The notes beneath the pieces were generated by a model. That model made no database searches and was not told where the DNA came from. It saw nothing but the letters and a program-made list of their open reading frames with translations. The position numbers were made by a program, and so were the translations under genes. A stretch of 64,000 bases of DNA from Anaeramoeba flamelloides (lineage: Eukaryota; Metamonada; Anaeramoebidae), in contig JANTQA010000057.1 of assembly GCA_027625915.1 (NCBI GenBank), positions 8,928,001 through 8,992,000 on the forward strand, written 5' to 3'. Position 1 is the first letter of the stretch. Every line of letters starts with the position of its first letter. Positions 34,335 through 46,776 of the stretch are shown here, one piece after another.

Positions 34335-36502
34335 CTTGATAAAAAATTTTGGGGTTTATTTTTTTTTTAGGGTGATAAAAAAATGAAACATCAAAAGACC
34401 AATTTTAATTAAATTAATTTCATTCAAACTAAATGTGTGAATTTTTTTGATTCACAACCGTTTTTTACATTTCTCAAGAATTTTAAAGATTTTTGTTTGA
34501 TTGTGTGTGACTTTTCTTTTATTTCTGTAAAAAATTGAAACTAACACAGAAATTGACAAAGAAAAATGTGTAAGTTAAAACAATGGAAATAAACGTTGTT
34601 TTTTGTCAAAAAAAGAACAATCAAAATTGGGATAAAAAACACTATTTCAAGAGTCGAATGTCAAATTTTTCAAATAAAATTAGTGGTTTTTTTTCTTGTT
34701 TTTAAAACAACACTTAATACAAGGTCCCAAATCGATAATTTAATTCAAAATTATTTGGATGGTAAAATGAACTCATCAATTTTTTGAGTGAATTTTAAGT
34801 TAGAAATGGAATTTGAAACAAATCTTTTTAATTTTCTGGGTTAGTAATGAAAATTTGAGGTTTTTTATTTAAAAAATTTTCTCGCGATTATCAATTTTTC
34901 TAAAAAAAATTTTCTTTTTTGATCCTTTATTTTTAGAATTTCTTTTTCCAAAAATAGATCTTTAAGAAATCAACCAAATTTATTGATTGCTTTTTATCAG
35001 TTTTGTTGTTCTTTTAATGAATATTCTCTATAACAAAAAAAAGAAACACAACTTTTTATTTTCAAACAAAGTTTTATCGTATTAAATAGGTTATTTTGAC
35101 AACAGTAAAATAAATCTTTAAACTTCTCAATTCTAAACTGTAATTTAAAATAAAACACGTTTTAAGGCTGGACAGATCTGAAATTTCTAAACACATTAAA
35201 AAGAATTTTTGATAGCCTGAATGAAAAATTTTGAGCAATTTATTTCTCAGTAAAAGAAACTCTTTGGAATTTAATCACAAGTGATTAATAATGTTGACCC
35301 TCAAATTATTTTTTGTTCAGAGATAATGAGTAAATAACCGTAATAAGAATTATAAAACGAGAATAAATTTTCTATTCCTGTTCATTTGTTCGATTTTTAA
35401 TCAAAAAAGTTTTCTAAGAAACAAAGTTGAATTTGTGATCACTATTTAATGGATTTGGTCTTTTTATTTTGAGGACGAAAGAGTGATTGAGAAGAGAATC
35501 AAGTTTTAGAAATAACAGTTAGTCTTGTGAATTAAAAACAGGAATGAATCGAAATTTTATGCAATTTAATTCTGTAAAACCTTTTTTTAAATCGAATCTT
35601 TTTTTATTTTTTCAGGGATAGTATGATAACTCTTAGAATTAAAACCATTAACCCATTACTAGTTTCTACCAAAAAAAAAAAACTTTCAATAAAGTAGAAT
35701 TAGAAATTGATAAAATCTTATTGTTTTTGATCGGTGAAAAAATTTAAAGCAAAAATTGATTTTTAATAATGGGACTTTTTGATCAAGAAATTTGAATAAT
35801 CACTCCTAATAAGGAACGTTTCATTTAATAAAAGGATTCTGTTGGGATTATTCCTCCGAATGTGTATTAAACAAGTCTTCAAAATTGAATGTAACCAATA
35901 GTTTGAGGTTAGTTAGGATTCTTATCAATTGCAAAATAAAGCATTTTACATTCGGAACAACAAAAAAACGTTTTAGAAATTTAAATTTCATCTTTGAATG
36001 TAAAAATTTGCTTTTAATGAAAAAAATAATTCAAAAGTACAACTAAAATCTTTAAATTGTATTTATTGATCACCAGAGTAAAAAAATTCAAAATATTTTT
36101 TATTTGTTGGTCTTCAAATTTAAATCTGAGAAAATTAAAGAAAATTGATTCTCTTTTTTTAATTTGGAAATCTGATTGTTCTTTGGGGTTGTTAGTTAAC
36201 ATATAAAATAACAAAAAAAAGGATCCAACCTAATAAAAAGTAAATATAATTTCCAATCTTGTCCTTTGCATATATATATATATATATATGTATTGAATAA
36301 GAAACAGCTTAAATGGAGTGAAACTTTTTTTCCCATTTAATATTTAAATATGAGTAATTCAAAAAAGATCCATAATCATATCTTTTATTAATAGGAAAAA
36401 ACTTCAACATTTAAGAGCAAATATATATGAAACCAATATTTTTCTATTAATTTTTTTTTAGTTTATAGTTATTCAATATTTGGAAAAAATTTCATTTGAC
36501 CA

Positions 36503-36912
36503 TTGTGGAAAAAAAGAGAAACAGGAAAAAAAGTTCAACATGGTTTTTAATTGGGAACATTACTGAAAACAAAAAGTAAAATCAATTAAAAGAAGAAACC
36601 AATTAAATTCAAATCATAATCCATTATAGTATTTTTAATCAAAACAATAAAAACACTTTAAATCTACTTTCTTATCGAAATCCAAGGTGTGGTTTTGGAG
36701 ATCGCAAAAATAATCAATTTTTTGAACAAATTTTTAATAATTGAGCATTCAAAGTCAAAACCTAGACTAAAAGATAGGATTAAAAAAACTGTTCTTGTGC
36801 TGAATACTTCATTTTGTCTTTATTTTTTTATTTATTCTTTTTTTCATTGATCTCAACTTTCATTTTCAGTAATGTTCCCATTTAAAAACCGTGTTTCACT
36901 TTTTTTCCACAA
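36503..36912. mobile_element. 410-bp inverted-repeat element, copy B
   Basis: Starts TTGTGGAAAAAAAGAGAAAC and ends TTTCACTTTTTTTCCACAA. The flanks TTTGACCA and TTTGATGA agree at six of eight positions, which would fit an 8-bp target duplication as made by hAT elements. The interior matches copy A at 17416 throughout. Confidence 0.85.
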
Positions 36913-37272
36913 TTTGATGAATATTATGATAAAATTTTAAAAATTTCCAATGAAAATTATTTTTATTATTTTTTCCGTAAATTGTTAATAAAAATCTCAT
37001 TAAAATTCTTGAAAAATAATGTCTGGGGTTTTGACCACCCTTCAAACATCTCTTGATCAATAGATAGCTTAAGTGAATTCAAATTTTTTATTAAAATATT
37101 CCAATTATATTTGAAAAAATATGAACATTTGTTTATTAATTGTTAACATGATCGGTAATTAAGAGTAATTTCAAATAAAGCCCAAAATATTTTAACTTGT
37201 AGAAATAGTCGTTTTTAGAACCTAACGAAATTACTATTTAAGATAAATTAATCTCTTTGATTTCGAAATTAC

Positions 37273-37457
37273 TTAAGGGAGTAGTCTCGATTATTTATTT
37301 TTTTTTTCGACCAATTTTTAAATAAGTATTCCTTATCTAGAAATATGTTTTATATTGAAAATAAACATGGTTTTTCAAATCTCAGTAATTTACAAAAAAT
37401 TTACTCAATCACAATTAAATTTAGGTAAAAAAATTTAATAGAGATTATTCCCGTTAA
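37273..37457. mobile_element. 185-bp TTAA-flanked MITE
   Basis: The left end TTAAGGGAGTAGTCTCGATT is mirrored by the right end AATAGAGATTATTCCCGTTAA. It shares its terminal GGGAGTAG with the 1.4-kb element at 31340-32717, so it is probably an internally deleted relative. Confidence 0.75.
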
Positions 37458-39006
37458 ATAGAATTTATAATTGATAAAATTAAGATTTTTAACAAAAATT
37501 CTTCAAATCGTTTAACAATTAGAAAATAATTCTCAAGATCACAAAATATTATTTTTTCGAGAAGTTGAGAAAAAAAAAATTTTTTTATAAAAAATTTTTA
37601 TGGTGGAAAAGGAAATATCGGAAGATTGTTAAAATATTATTATTTATATTTTCAGTATGTTTAAATTTCTTTTTAAAATCAATTTTATCATTTTAAGAAT
37701 TTTTTTTTTTTTTTTTTTACTATTTGACTAAAGTATCAGAATGATAATTTGAATGTATGTATAGATCCAACAAATAATAAAATTCTTTGGGGATTAAGTT
37801 TTTAAAAAGAATCTTTTTACCCCAATTATTAATAGGTTTATATTATTACAATCAAACCCAGATGGATACAAAAAATTTGATATTGTGTGAAATTAAAAAA
37901 AAGAAAAAAAATAGTTGAAAGTTCAAATGTATACCAGTAGGTATAAGTATGTAACTCGAACTAGAGTCCATCCAAAGTTGTATTCTCAAAATAAAAACTA
38001 ATTTAATCAAGAAAAGGAAAGCATTAATCTCGAATAGTATCAGCTCAGATTTATAAATGGGTGAAATAAAAAAACTTTGATTGGAAAACCACGCGCAAAA
38101 GAAAAGAGTACAGAAAAAACACATGAAACTCATGTACAGTAAGAAAAAATAAGGTTGTATTATCCGACTCATAAGAAAGAAAACATGAATTTAAAAAAAA
38201 TATCTTAATATTACAAAAATTCATTTGAATTTTCCAGGAACAGGTAACATACCTAAACCCAAAATAATCAACAACTCTTATTAAACTAAAAACTTTTTCA
38301 TATGTTATAAAAAAATAAATGCTTATATGAGGAAACAGAATAAATTTCCAAAACATCCTCGTGGTATATGAAAAAAAAAATAAAAAAAAAAAATAAATAT
38401 TGATCTGCCATCGGTAAATTCAAAATATGCCTGGAAAACTTGAAACCAATTGAAAAAATACCTCAAAAAAATAAAGTTTGTGATTTTCTTAATTGTCTTG
38501 TACGAATACCAAGATGAATTACTGATGAAAATGAACAGAGAAAGAATTTAGGACTATACAATAAGAACACTTTCTGTCTAATATGGTTCAACATGTTATT
38601 GGATGAAAAAGTTTCATCTAACGTGTCTTTGATCATCTATCAGTCTAATTAATCTTGGTTAAAATAACACTAAGCTTTTTTTTTTATTCATTTTTATTCT
38701 GTAATTGTTCTTAAACTTTTATCTTCTTTCTTTACTTTTTTGCTTAGATGTTTTACTTCAACTGTATATAAGAAAAAGGTGTTGAGTTTAAAATGTTTTC
38801 TAAATGGTGTGTTTATCTTCCCTTTCAATTATAATTTATAAATTTTATCACTCGAAAATTCACACATAAACTGGGTAAGATATATTTTATCACAATTAAC
38901 ATTAAATAATAAATACTAAAATTTTAGAAATAGAGATATCATGTTAATGATTATCTACAATATCACAAAAAAAGGTTGAAAAGGACTTTTTAAGAGACTA
39001 GTAACT

Positions 39007-39119
<113 letters not shown>

Positions 39120-40849
39120 GGATTCCCCAAAGGTACTCGAATAATTATTTACACAGGGATACAATTAAACCCTTTACACAACTTCTTTTATCAACTTTAG
39201 GGAGATGAGTTATCATGATTAAAAAAGTAGATTTTTTCATGAAATTTCAAGTAAAAAAGATTAGATCCAATTTTTGTTCGATTTTTAGATGAAATTTGAA
39301 AAAAAACAATTTTACAAAAAATTTTTATTTTGAAGAAATCTTCACTTTTAGTAATTTATGATAGTCTGTAGGGACAAATAGAATTGTATTTTTATTATTA
39401 TTTTAAAAATATAAGATAAGTAAATCAAATATTGAATCATTGGAGATCTAAAAAAAAAATGAAAAATTTTTGTATTCATATTAGTTTATTCAATTTCTTT
39501 AAATTCGAAAGATTGTGCAATATTCTTTTTCAATTATTCAGAGTATAAACAATGAATTATTAGTATTAAAACCACTTAAATAATAATATCTATTATTTTT
39601 TTATTATTAGAATTATTTATTGAGTTCTTTTCATTTGTTTGAAAATCTTTTCAAAATGAGAAAGAATTGTAAAGTTTATTAATACCTTTAATCTTTGTAT
39701 GGTTACTAACCCAATGAAAAAAACCAAGATTGGGTTATTGATTATTGAATAAAAATATTCTAATTAAAAAGTATTTCTTTAGATTATAAGTTGAATTTTC
39801 CAGTTTTTAAAAAAATAATTTGGGAGATTTTTTAATTTGATTTTTTGGTTTTTTTTTTCTAATATAATTGATTTAATAAAAAGAAAAAAGTGATTTGACC
39901 TGTTCTGTGAATCAAAAAATTCTATTTTATTAAGTTTAGAATAATTATTATAAGTTTTTTGAAATTAAGTAGATTTTTTATCCTGGCTTTTTTTAGTATC
40001 TGGTGGTTTTATTTTTAAAATATATTTTTGTACACTTCCTTTTGAAAATAATAAGATTTCTTTCTTCTTTTAAAAAATAATTTTTTTTTCTAAATAATTT
40101 GAAAATATCTTGAATTCTGAATTTGTTAAAAATGAGATAAAAATGGATCAAACTTTTAAAATAATAATTCATTTCTGAAAATTGTCTTTACAAGTAAGTT
40201 TGGTTTTTTGGTAATCATATTTTTAATTTGTTTTTCAATTTCAAGATGTGGTAAAATGTTTTTGAATTTGCTCTTAAATTTACTTGAAGATTTTTTTTAG
40301 TTTACTAGTCCCTTAATTCATATTTAAAAATTTTTGTTTACAGTGTATCTCAGTAAAAACAATAAAGTTATCATTTTCAAACTTTTTTTTTGATTAATTT
40401 TAAAAGTGTTTAAATAGTACTATACCCTAAAAAAAAAGAAATTTATTGTATAATTGTTTTATTTGGGCCATATCAATCTTGATAGTTAAAAATAAATAAG
40501 TAATTTTTAAAAATCTAAGAGAATCAAATTAATTTTTGTTCCTTCCACAAGAATAAAAAAAGAGTAATAAATAATTTCAGAAACAAAAACACATGTAACT
40601 AACCCAAGAACACTTAAACGATTCACAAATTCAAAGAATTTCAAGATCGACATTCGAAAATACTTTTTGTCAAAAATTTGAGATAATAATCGGTAACCCT
40701 TAAAAACAACAATTACAACAAATATAAGAACAAATTGTTGTATTGTTCGGGTTTTCCGATTTTATCAAATGTAGCTTGGACATGTCGCTCTCAAAACAAA
40801 ATTGTTCCATTTTTTTTACTTATTTCTTTTCAAAAGGAAACAATTTAAA

Positions 40850-42612
40850 ATGAGTACAACAATCAACAAAGACGGATGGTAAAAATTTCTTCGTTTTCCG
40901 ATCTCAAACCACTTCATCTGTCTACTTAAAATTCTTTCTTTATTTTCCCAAACAACAAAAAAAACACTTTTTTCTGATTAATAATCACATCCACCAAAAA
41001 GGATCACAAAAAGAGGCCATTTTGTTAAAAATTGGAAAAAAAGATGGGTTGTTTTACGCGATTCGCAATTGTCATATTACAAAACACCAGTAAATCTTCA
41101 ACACTTTTTTCTTTTTTCTTGCAAAACTTTGAAAAAAACAAAACAAAAACAAAAACAAAAACAAATCCCTGAGGGAAAAAAAGATTCCTTTTCTTTTTAT
41201 TTTAAGAACAGAAAATAATTTTTTTTTTCTTTGAGATTTATTAAATCGATTTACTATTTTTAAGAACCTCCTTTTTTTTTCTTCATTTTGTAAGACTCCA
41301 AATAAAAAAAAAATGAACAAAACTTTTTAATGAACAACTAAACCCATAATCGACACAAAAAAATAACTTTTTCAAAAAAACAAAACATAAAACATAAAAA
41401 ACGAAAACAAAACACAAAAATCAAAATTCAAAATTCAACAATAAACAATCAACAATCAAAAAAACAAAAAAACAGTCCCAAACAATTTTAAGAGGAACTG
41501 TGGATGTTCGGGAATCGTCTGTAATTACTAGCACTTTTAAAAAGAAGCACTCTATTGTGCTTGTTTTAAAAACTGGGAAACAGTACCCATTAGCGTTTGA
41601 AAGCGATGAATTAAAAAAAGAGTGGGCAGATCTCTTCAAAAAGGCAAGCAAACTCCCAGAAAATACAAGCAACCAGCGTGTTGTGTCAGCGATTTCATCG
41701 TCTTCTGACGAGGAAGCACAAAAAGACAAAACAAAACAAAAGAAAGAAGGAAACAAGAATGAGAACGAGAAGGAAAAAAAGAATGAGAATGGAAAAGGGG
41801 ACAAGGGCATACAGCAAAAGGATCCATTAAGGTTTCAAAAAGACGATGGTGTTAACGAATGGTTATTTGGGTTTGGATCGAGCAATTCGGAATTAGTGCA
41901 AGATCAAAAAAATGATGAAAAAGAAAATGAAAATGTAAATGAAAAGAATAAGTCCCAGAAATTGCAAGGTGCTTTAAATGTCTCGGAACTTTTTGCAAAA
42001 AAGCAAATAATTGTTGATGTTGCAAATGACGATAATCTCCGCCCCAAGTCATTGGACAACGGGGCAACATCTCTTCAGTTTCTTGCACTGGAAAAGGACA
42101 ACGAAGAAACAATTGCCTCCTCAAAGGGCGCGCAAGTTTTCTGTGTTAGGAACGGCAAGATCACATTCACCATGGACTCTGAAATAAGTAAGCTTCTGGC
42201 AGGAGACATTGTTGTAATACCTCAAAACAAATCATACACCATCAATAACGGCAGCGTCAGCATTTGTAATGTACTTTTAATAACCATACATGGGCAAACA
42301 CTCGCAAAAAATAAAGTAAATAAAATCCTATCCGACGACCAATATGAAAATGAAATGCAAAAGGGCCTTGCCTTGATTGAAATAGGAAATGTCTCTTGCA
42401 AATATTGCCTATGGAATCAGAAAACCCAAGTCCATGTCGCAAATCAAAATTCAATATGGTTCATAAGAACGGGATCTTTGTCTTTTAAAATTGATGACGA
42501 AGAAGAAAAAAAATTGTCTTTCGGCGATTTGATTATAGCACAGCCAGAACATGACGTCAAAATTATTGACGGCCAAGATGCTCCAAAATTTTTCCTTTTA
42601 ACATTTGATTAA
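40850..42612 (+). CDS. PH domain plus two cupin-like domains, three exons
   Basis: Predicted exons are 40850-40878, 41002-41089 and 41476-42612 (donors GTAAAA and GTAAAT; acceptors AAAAAG and AAACAG). All phases agree and give 417 residues. The splicing completes a PH domain (about 8-98): DGWITKRGHFVKNWKKRWVV, then GTVDVRE, then a C-terminal helix with the conserved tryptophan (DELKKEWADLFKKA). A charged, low-complexity K/E/N linker follows (about 112-200). Two beta-rich repeats then resemble cupins: about 235-310 (QVFCVRNGKITF, GDIVVIPQNKSYTINN) and about 337-416 (SIWFIRTGSLSFKI, FGDLIIAQPEH). They lack the metal-binding histidines of enzymatic cupins and are most like the dimerising CENP-C/Mif2 cupin. 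A role in lipid-dependent membrane recruitment plus dimerisation is inference. Without the two small exons the protein would lack its start and half the PH domain. Confidence 0.8.
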
Positions 42613-43182
42613 ATTTTTGTTAATTTTAAGATGGACAGTTTTTAATTTTCAAGCTAAAATTTAGAATTCAAATAAAAATACAAAGATATTAAACAAACTC
42701 TAAATAGACTAAAAGTTTTAAATATTCATGAATTTGTTTTTTTATTAAATATCCTTCAAATATTTGGATCGTTCATTTGTTTCTTTTTTTTTTTTTTTCC
42801 AATTGATTTTTTCATCTTGTTTCTTTTTGGATTTTATAGTGGATTTGATGATATCGGTGTCAAGCAACGATCAAGTCCCAAAAATTTCAACTATTTTTAA
42901 CAAATCACGATCATTTTTATCAAATAGCGATATTTTTGAAAATCGCGAGAATCATTAATATCACAAGAATACAACAAATTGTGATATTCTTTAAAATCAT
43001 GGTAATTGTCTCAAAATCGTGATTAAAAATTAAATAGCGATATAACAGTTGATGGCTTTTAGGGCTAATTCAACAATATTTTTAAAAGAAAAATTTTTGT
43101 TTGATCAAAAAACAAGATCCTTGAAAAAAGTATTATTCTTTCAAAAAAAAAAAAAAAAAAAGCGACTTGGTTTAATCAAGGA

Positions 43183-43510
43183 TCAGATCAAAGAGTTTCC
43201 ATTGTAATTGATTTTAATTTGGTTGACAAAAGCTATAGATCCTTTTTGGCCAACAAATGCAAGAAAAAAAGGCGAATTAATAATTTCCCAGTGATTCCTC
43301 GTGTTATAAATTGTGTTGAATAAAAAAGCTTCTAAAACAACCAACCCTTCACATTTTCTTTCAAGAATGTGTTCTTGTGTTACTTTTGCTAAAAAAATTT
43401 CTTTTTTCTCGGAAAGCTGAAAGGGGGTGGATAGCTTTCCATAGCTGTCACAGCAAACTATCCACATTATCATCAAGTATTAATATTGTTTGGACATTTG
43501 TTTTCTTCAT
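43183..43510 (-). pseudogene. Possible coatomer-zeta / adaptin-sigma-like remnant
   Basis: An ATG at 43510 opens MKKTNVQTILILDDNVDSLL, which resembles the first strand of the longin-like fold of coatomer zeta and adaptin sigma chains (family pattern: hydrophobic AILILDNxGxRL). The frame then stops; a one-base shift leads into a 97-residue frame with SEKKEIFLAKV and ERKCEGLVVL, loosely where the family has an E-K-x-x-F-x-K-x motif and an EGLxVVY strand. The match fades towards the C-terminus, and the frame ends early. Either a decayed gene copy or a chance resemblance is possible; codon structure is good. Confidence 0.3.
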
Positions 43511-45060
43511 CTTATTCTTAAGTGTCTTGGTATTGTACAGAAAACACAACTAATGCTTAATGTTTTTTTTTTTTTAATCATTTACCAATAAGAAGAAAAA
43601 TTCCTTGTTCTTCTTTTTCGTTATTTAACTTGTGTGGGTAATAGTAATCATTTTAATAATGTACGTACCTATTTTATATTCACACACATTGTTAAAATTG
43701 ATGATTATTTGTTTGATTAAAAATTCATATGAGATTTTATACTTTGTTAATAAAAAAAAAATGAAAAGAAAATAATTAGTTTCAAATTAAGAATTTCTTA
43801 TGTATTTTACTATGGTCTCTGTTTTCCAAAAACATCCAAGCGCTTTAAGATAATTTACAACACTTTTGAAGACTTCCTAACTTTTTTGGTGCAGTGAATC
43901 GTATAAATGCCTTTTATTTTGTAAAAGTCAATAAATTTTTTTTAAATTAATTTTCAAAAAAATAATTTTTCATTTTATCGTTATTTTTATTTTTTTCACA
44001 ATTTTATGATATTTTTTTGTGATTTATTAGTTTTAATCAGGATTTATAATATTATCATAAATTTATTGATAATATTGTGAAAATTATGTTATCATCAAAC
44101 CCTCTTATTATTTAACTTAAATCTATTTATATCACTTTGAAGAAGAAAATTGATTGTTTAAACAATATTCTTTTTTTTTTTTTTTTTTATAAAAAAAATG
44201 GGATTAATAGTTGTGATATTAATGTTCAACTGATTTTGAAAAAATTAAAAGGTAAAAATAGAATATTAAAAAAGAATAAACAAAAATTGTTTATTTCTTA
44301 AAAGTTAAGGGTGAATAAATTCATTGATATTATCGAAACAAAAATGAAAACAATGAAATCATTAATAAATAAAAATTTAAATAAATTTTGTCTTATATGT
44401 TCAAAATATAAACTTCAAGAAAGAAATAGAAAATATTGATTTTTGTGAAGAGTATATCATACATATAAAAAAAGTTATTTGGTATTTATAAATAAAATCA
44501 AAGAATGAAATTTATATAAAATAATTTTAAACTCTAAATACTTGGAATCAGATTTAGAATTAATGATTGTTGATATTTTTGATTTTATACTTAAATTTCT
44601 TTAAGGGTATTTAAATATAAGGTCATTTAGATTATAATTATACACCTCTTCTTCAAGAAAAAAAGGAGACAATGAAATTTAAAGTAAAATACATACAGTG
44701 ATTTTTGAATATATTTAAAATTAAAACTGAAGATGATAAAAAAAATTATGAGTATTTAAAAAATAAATTTTTGATAAAAGCAATTTGTAAAATTAATTGA
44801 TTTAAGAGTTTTTTATAAAAATTTAAAAGATCCTGTGATAAAAAAAAGTATTCCTTACTCGTTATATTATTATATAAATTTAATATTTATGAATTTTTTC
44901 TGTAAATAAAAATCAATCAATTGTAAAGCTGTTAAGTGGGTGGTTATATTATAACAATTTCAAGTTTCAGAATTTATTCAAAATCCGATTTTTAAAATCA
45001 TTTCTTTAACCAAATATATATTGATCTTTTATGTAATAATAAAGAAGTATTACAAATCTA

Positions 45061-45772
45061 TGTAAACTCTGTTTCAGTCAAAGGGGCCCAACGTTTTTTT
45101 CAAATATCAATTATCTTATATAATTGACCTTTGAAGAACAAATCAGAAATAAACAGAATAATACACCATCAAGAAATGTTGATACATGTCTGAAAGAATA
45201 TTAATAAATCAATAGCTTTTCTTAAAAATTGAAAAACTCAAATTCTTAGGGCCCTATTGAGAAAAACAACGATGTTTGTTTTGAACTTCTACTGGTATTT
45301 GAATAATAAATATCAAACATTTTTCACTTCATTTTCCATACTTTTCTTTTAGAAATTAAGCCCTCAAACAAAGTTTGTTGGTATTTGTGGTCTCTATTTG
45401 AAAAAGGAAATGAAAATGAAGTGAAAATTTTTCACATTTATTAAACAAATATCAAGATCAAAGATCAAATTGAATTCCAATAGAAATCAATATGATTTCT
45501 CAACAATCATTACATGGTTTCAATGACATTAGAATAACAAGTTTTGACCAAGTGACTATTGATCTTACAATAAAAAAATTTTTTGCAAATGAATGACGTT
45601 TTTAAAAAAAAAATCGAAAAAAAAAAACAAAAATGTGTAGAAATGTGAAAAAATGATTTCAATTTTAAAAATTTCCAAAATAAAATTTTTCTTCTAATAT
45701 CAATGCAAACCCTTTAAACAGGTGTATTATACCATTACAACTGGGCCCCTTTGACTGAAAAATAGTTTATAA
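45061..45772. mobile_element. 712-bp inverted-repeat element with TCAAAGGGGCCCA ends
   Basis: The left end TAAACTCTGTTTCAGTCAAA followed by GGGGCCCA is mirrored by TGGGCCCCTTTGACTGAAAA then ATAGTTTA on the right. An inner inverted pair (TTTTTCACTTCATTTTCC with GGAAATGAAAATGAAGTGAAA) lies between. No coding sequence. A related single end sits near 6002-6030. Confidence 0.8.
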
Positions 45773-46544
45773 TATATTTATATACAAATAGAAAAAATTG
45801 AAATAAATATAAATAAAAAATTAACCTAAAAAAAAAATAAATAAATTAGAATTATTTATTTCTTAACCTTATCTTTAATCTTTTATAGAATTATTAACCT
45901 TTTCTTAGTTTTCATTTTAGTTCTTTGGGTGGGTGGACACTTTTCTTTGAAAAAGTTTTGAGAAAAAAATTTCTTGTTTTTGCAAAAAGAACTTTCAAAA
46001 TGGATATTAATTCCAACTTTGATGTGTTTATGGTATTTAGATTGTGTTAAAGAAAATGGGATATTTTTTAATACTTCTTTGTTTAATTAAATTTATTCGT
46101 TATATATATATTGGATTACTTTGTTTTTATAATTATTATTCTATCATCAATTGGTGAAAACTATAAATAATTATGAATATTTCTTGAATTTTTTACCCTT
46201 AAGTCCTTTTCTTTAAGCAGAACTTTTTGTGGTTATTTTTTTTTTTTTTTTTTTTTTTTGAGAATCCAGTCTCAATTTTTTTGATGCTGAAATTGTATTT
46301 TTTTTTTTTTTTTGGCTTATTTTGATAACCTTAGTTCAAAAAAGAATTTTGAAATGAAATTTGGAAAAAATGATTTGTTAAATAATCATAAATAAAAATA
46401 TAACTACCATAATAATTCCTTGTTTTCTCTAGGTTCATTTGAGAAGATAAAGTGAAAAAATCTTTTAAAATACACTTTTTTGAAAAATACAGTAACAGAA
46501 AAGTTAATTCTATGTTTCAAAATCAAAATGATGTTCCTTTATGA

Positions 46545-46776
46545 TACTGATAATTACAAAATAAAAAGATGAAAATTTTCAGTCAGCTTTATAAAAAAAA
46601 AAATACACCTCTCAAGAATTTATATAAATCATCAAAGTTCCCAATTCTAAAAAAGCAAATGTACAATTTAAACTTCTTTTCTGAATAAAAAATTTGAAAA
46701 GTTCCCTGATTTGTAATATCTTTTTTTTGGAAAGTTAAATGAAAATTTTGTTACATTAATTTTGTTATAAATAGTA
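46545..46776. mobile_element. 225-bp inverted-repeat element, copy 4
   Basis: Starts TACTGATAATTACAAAATAA and ends TTAATTTTGTTATAAATAGTA; the interior aligns with the copies at 18320, 19189 and 30502. Confidence 0.8.

Noticed and set aside
37852..38356. Two overlapping hydrophobic minus-strand frames
   Set aside because: F-rich composition reflects A/T runs; two frames are equally open and neither shows a family pattern.
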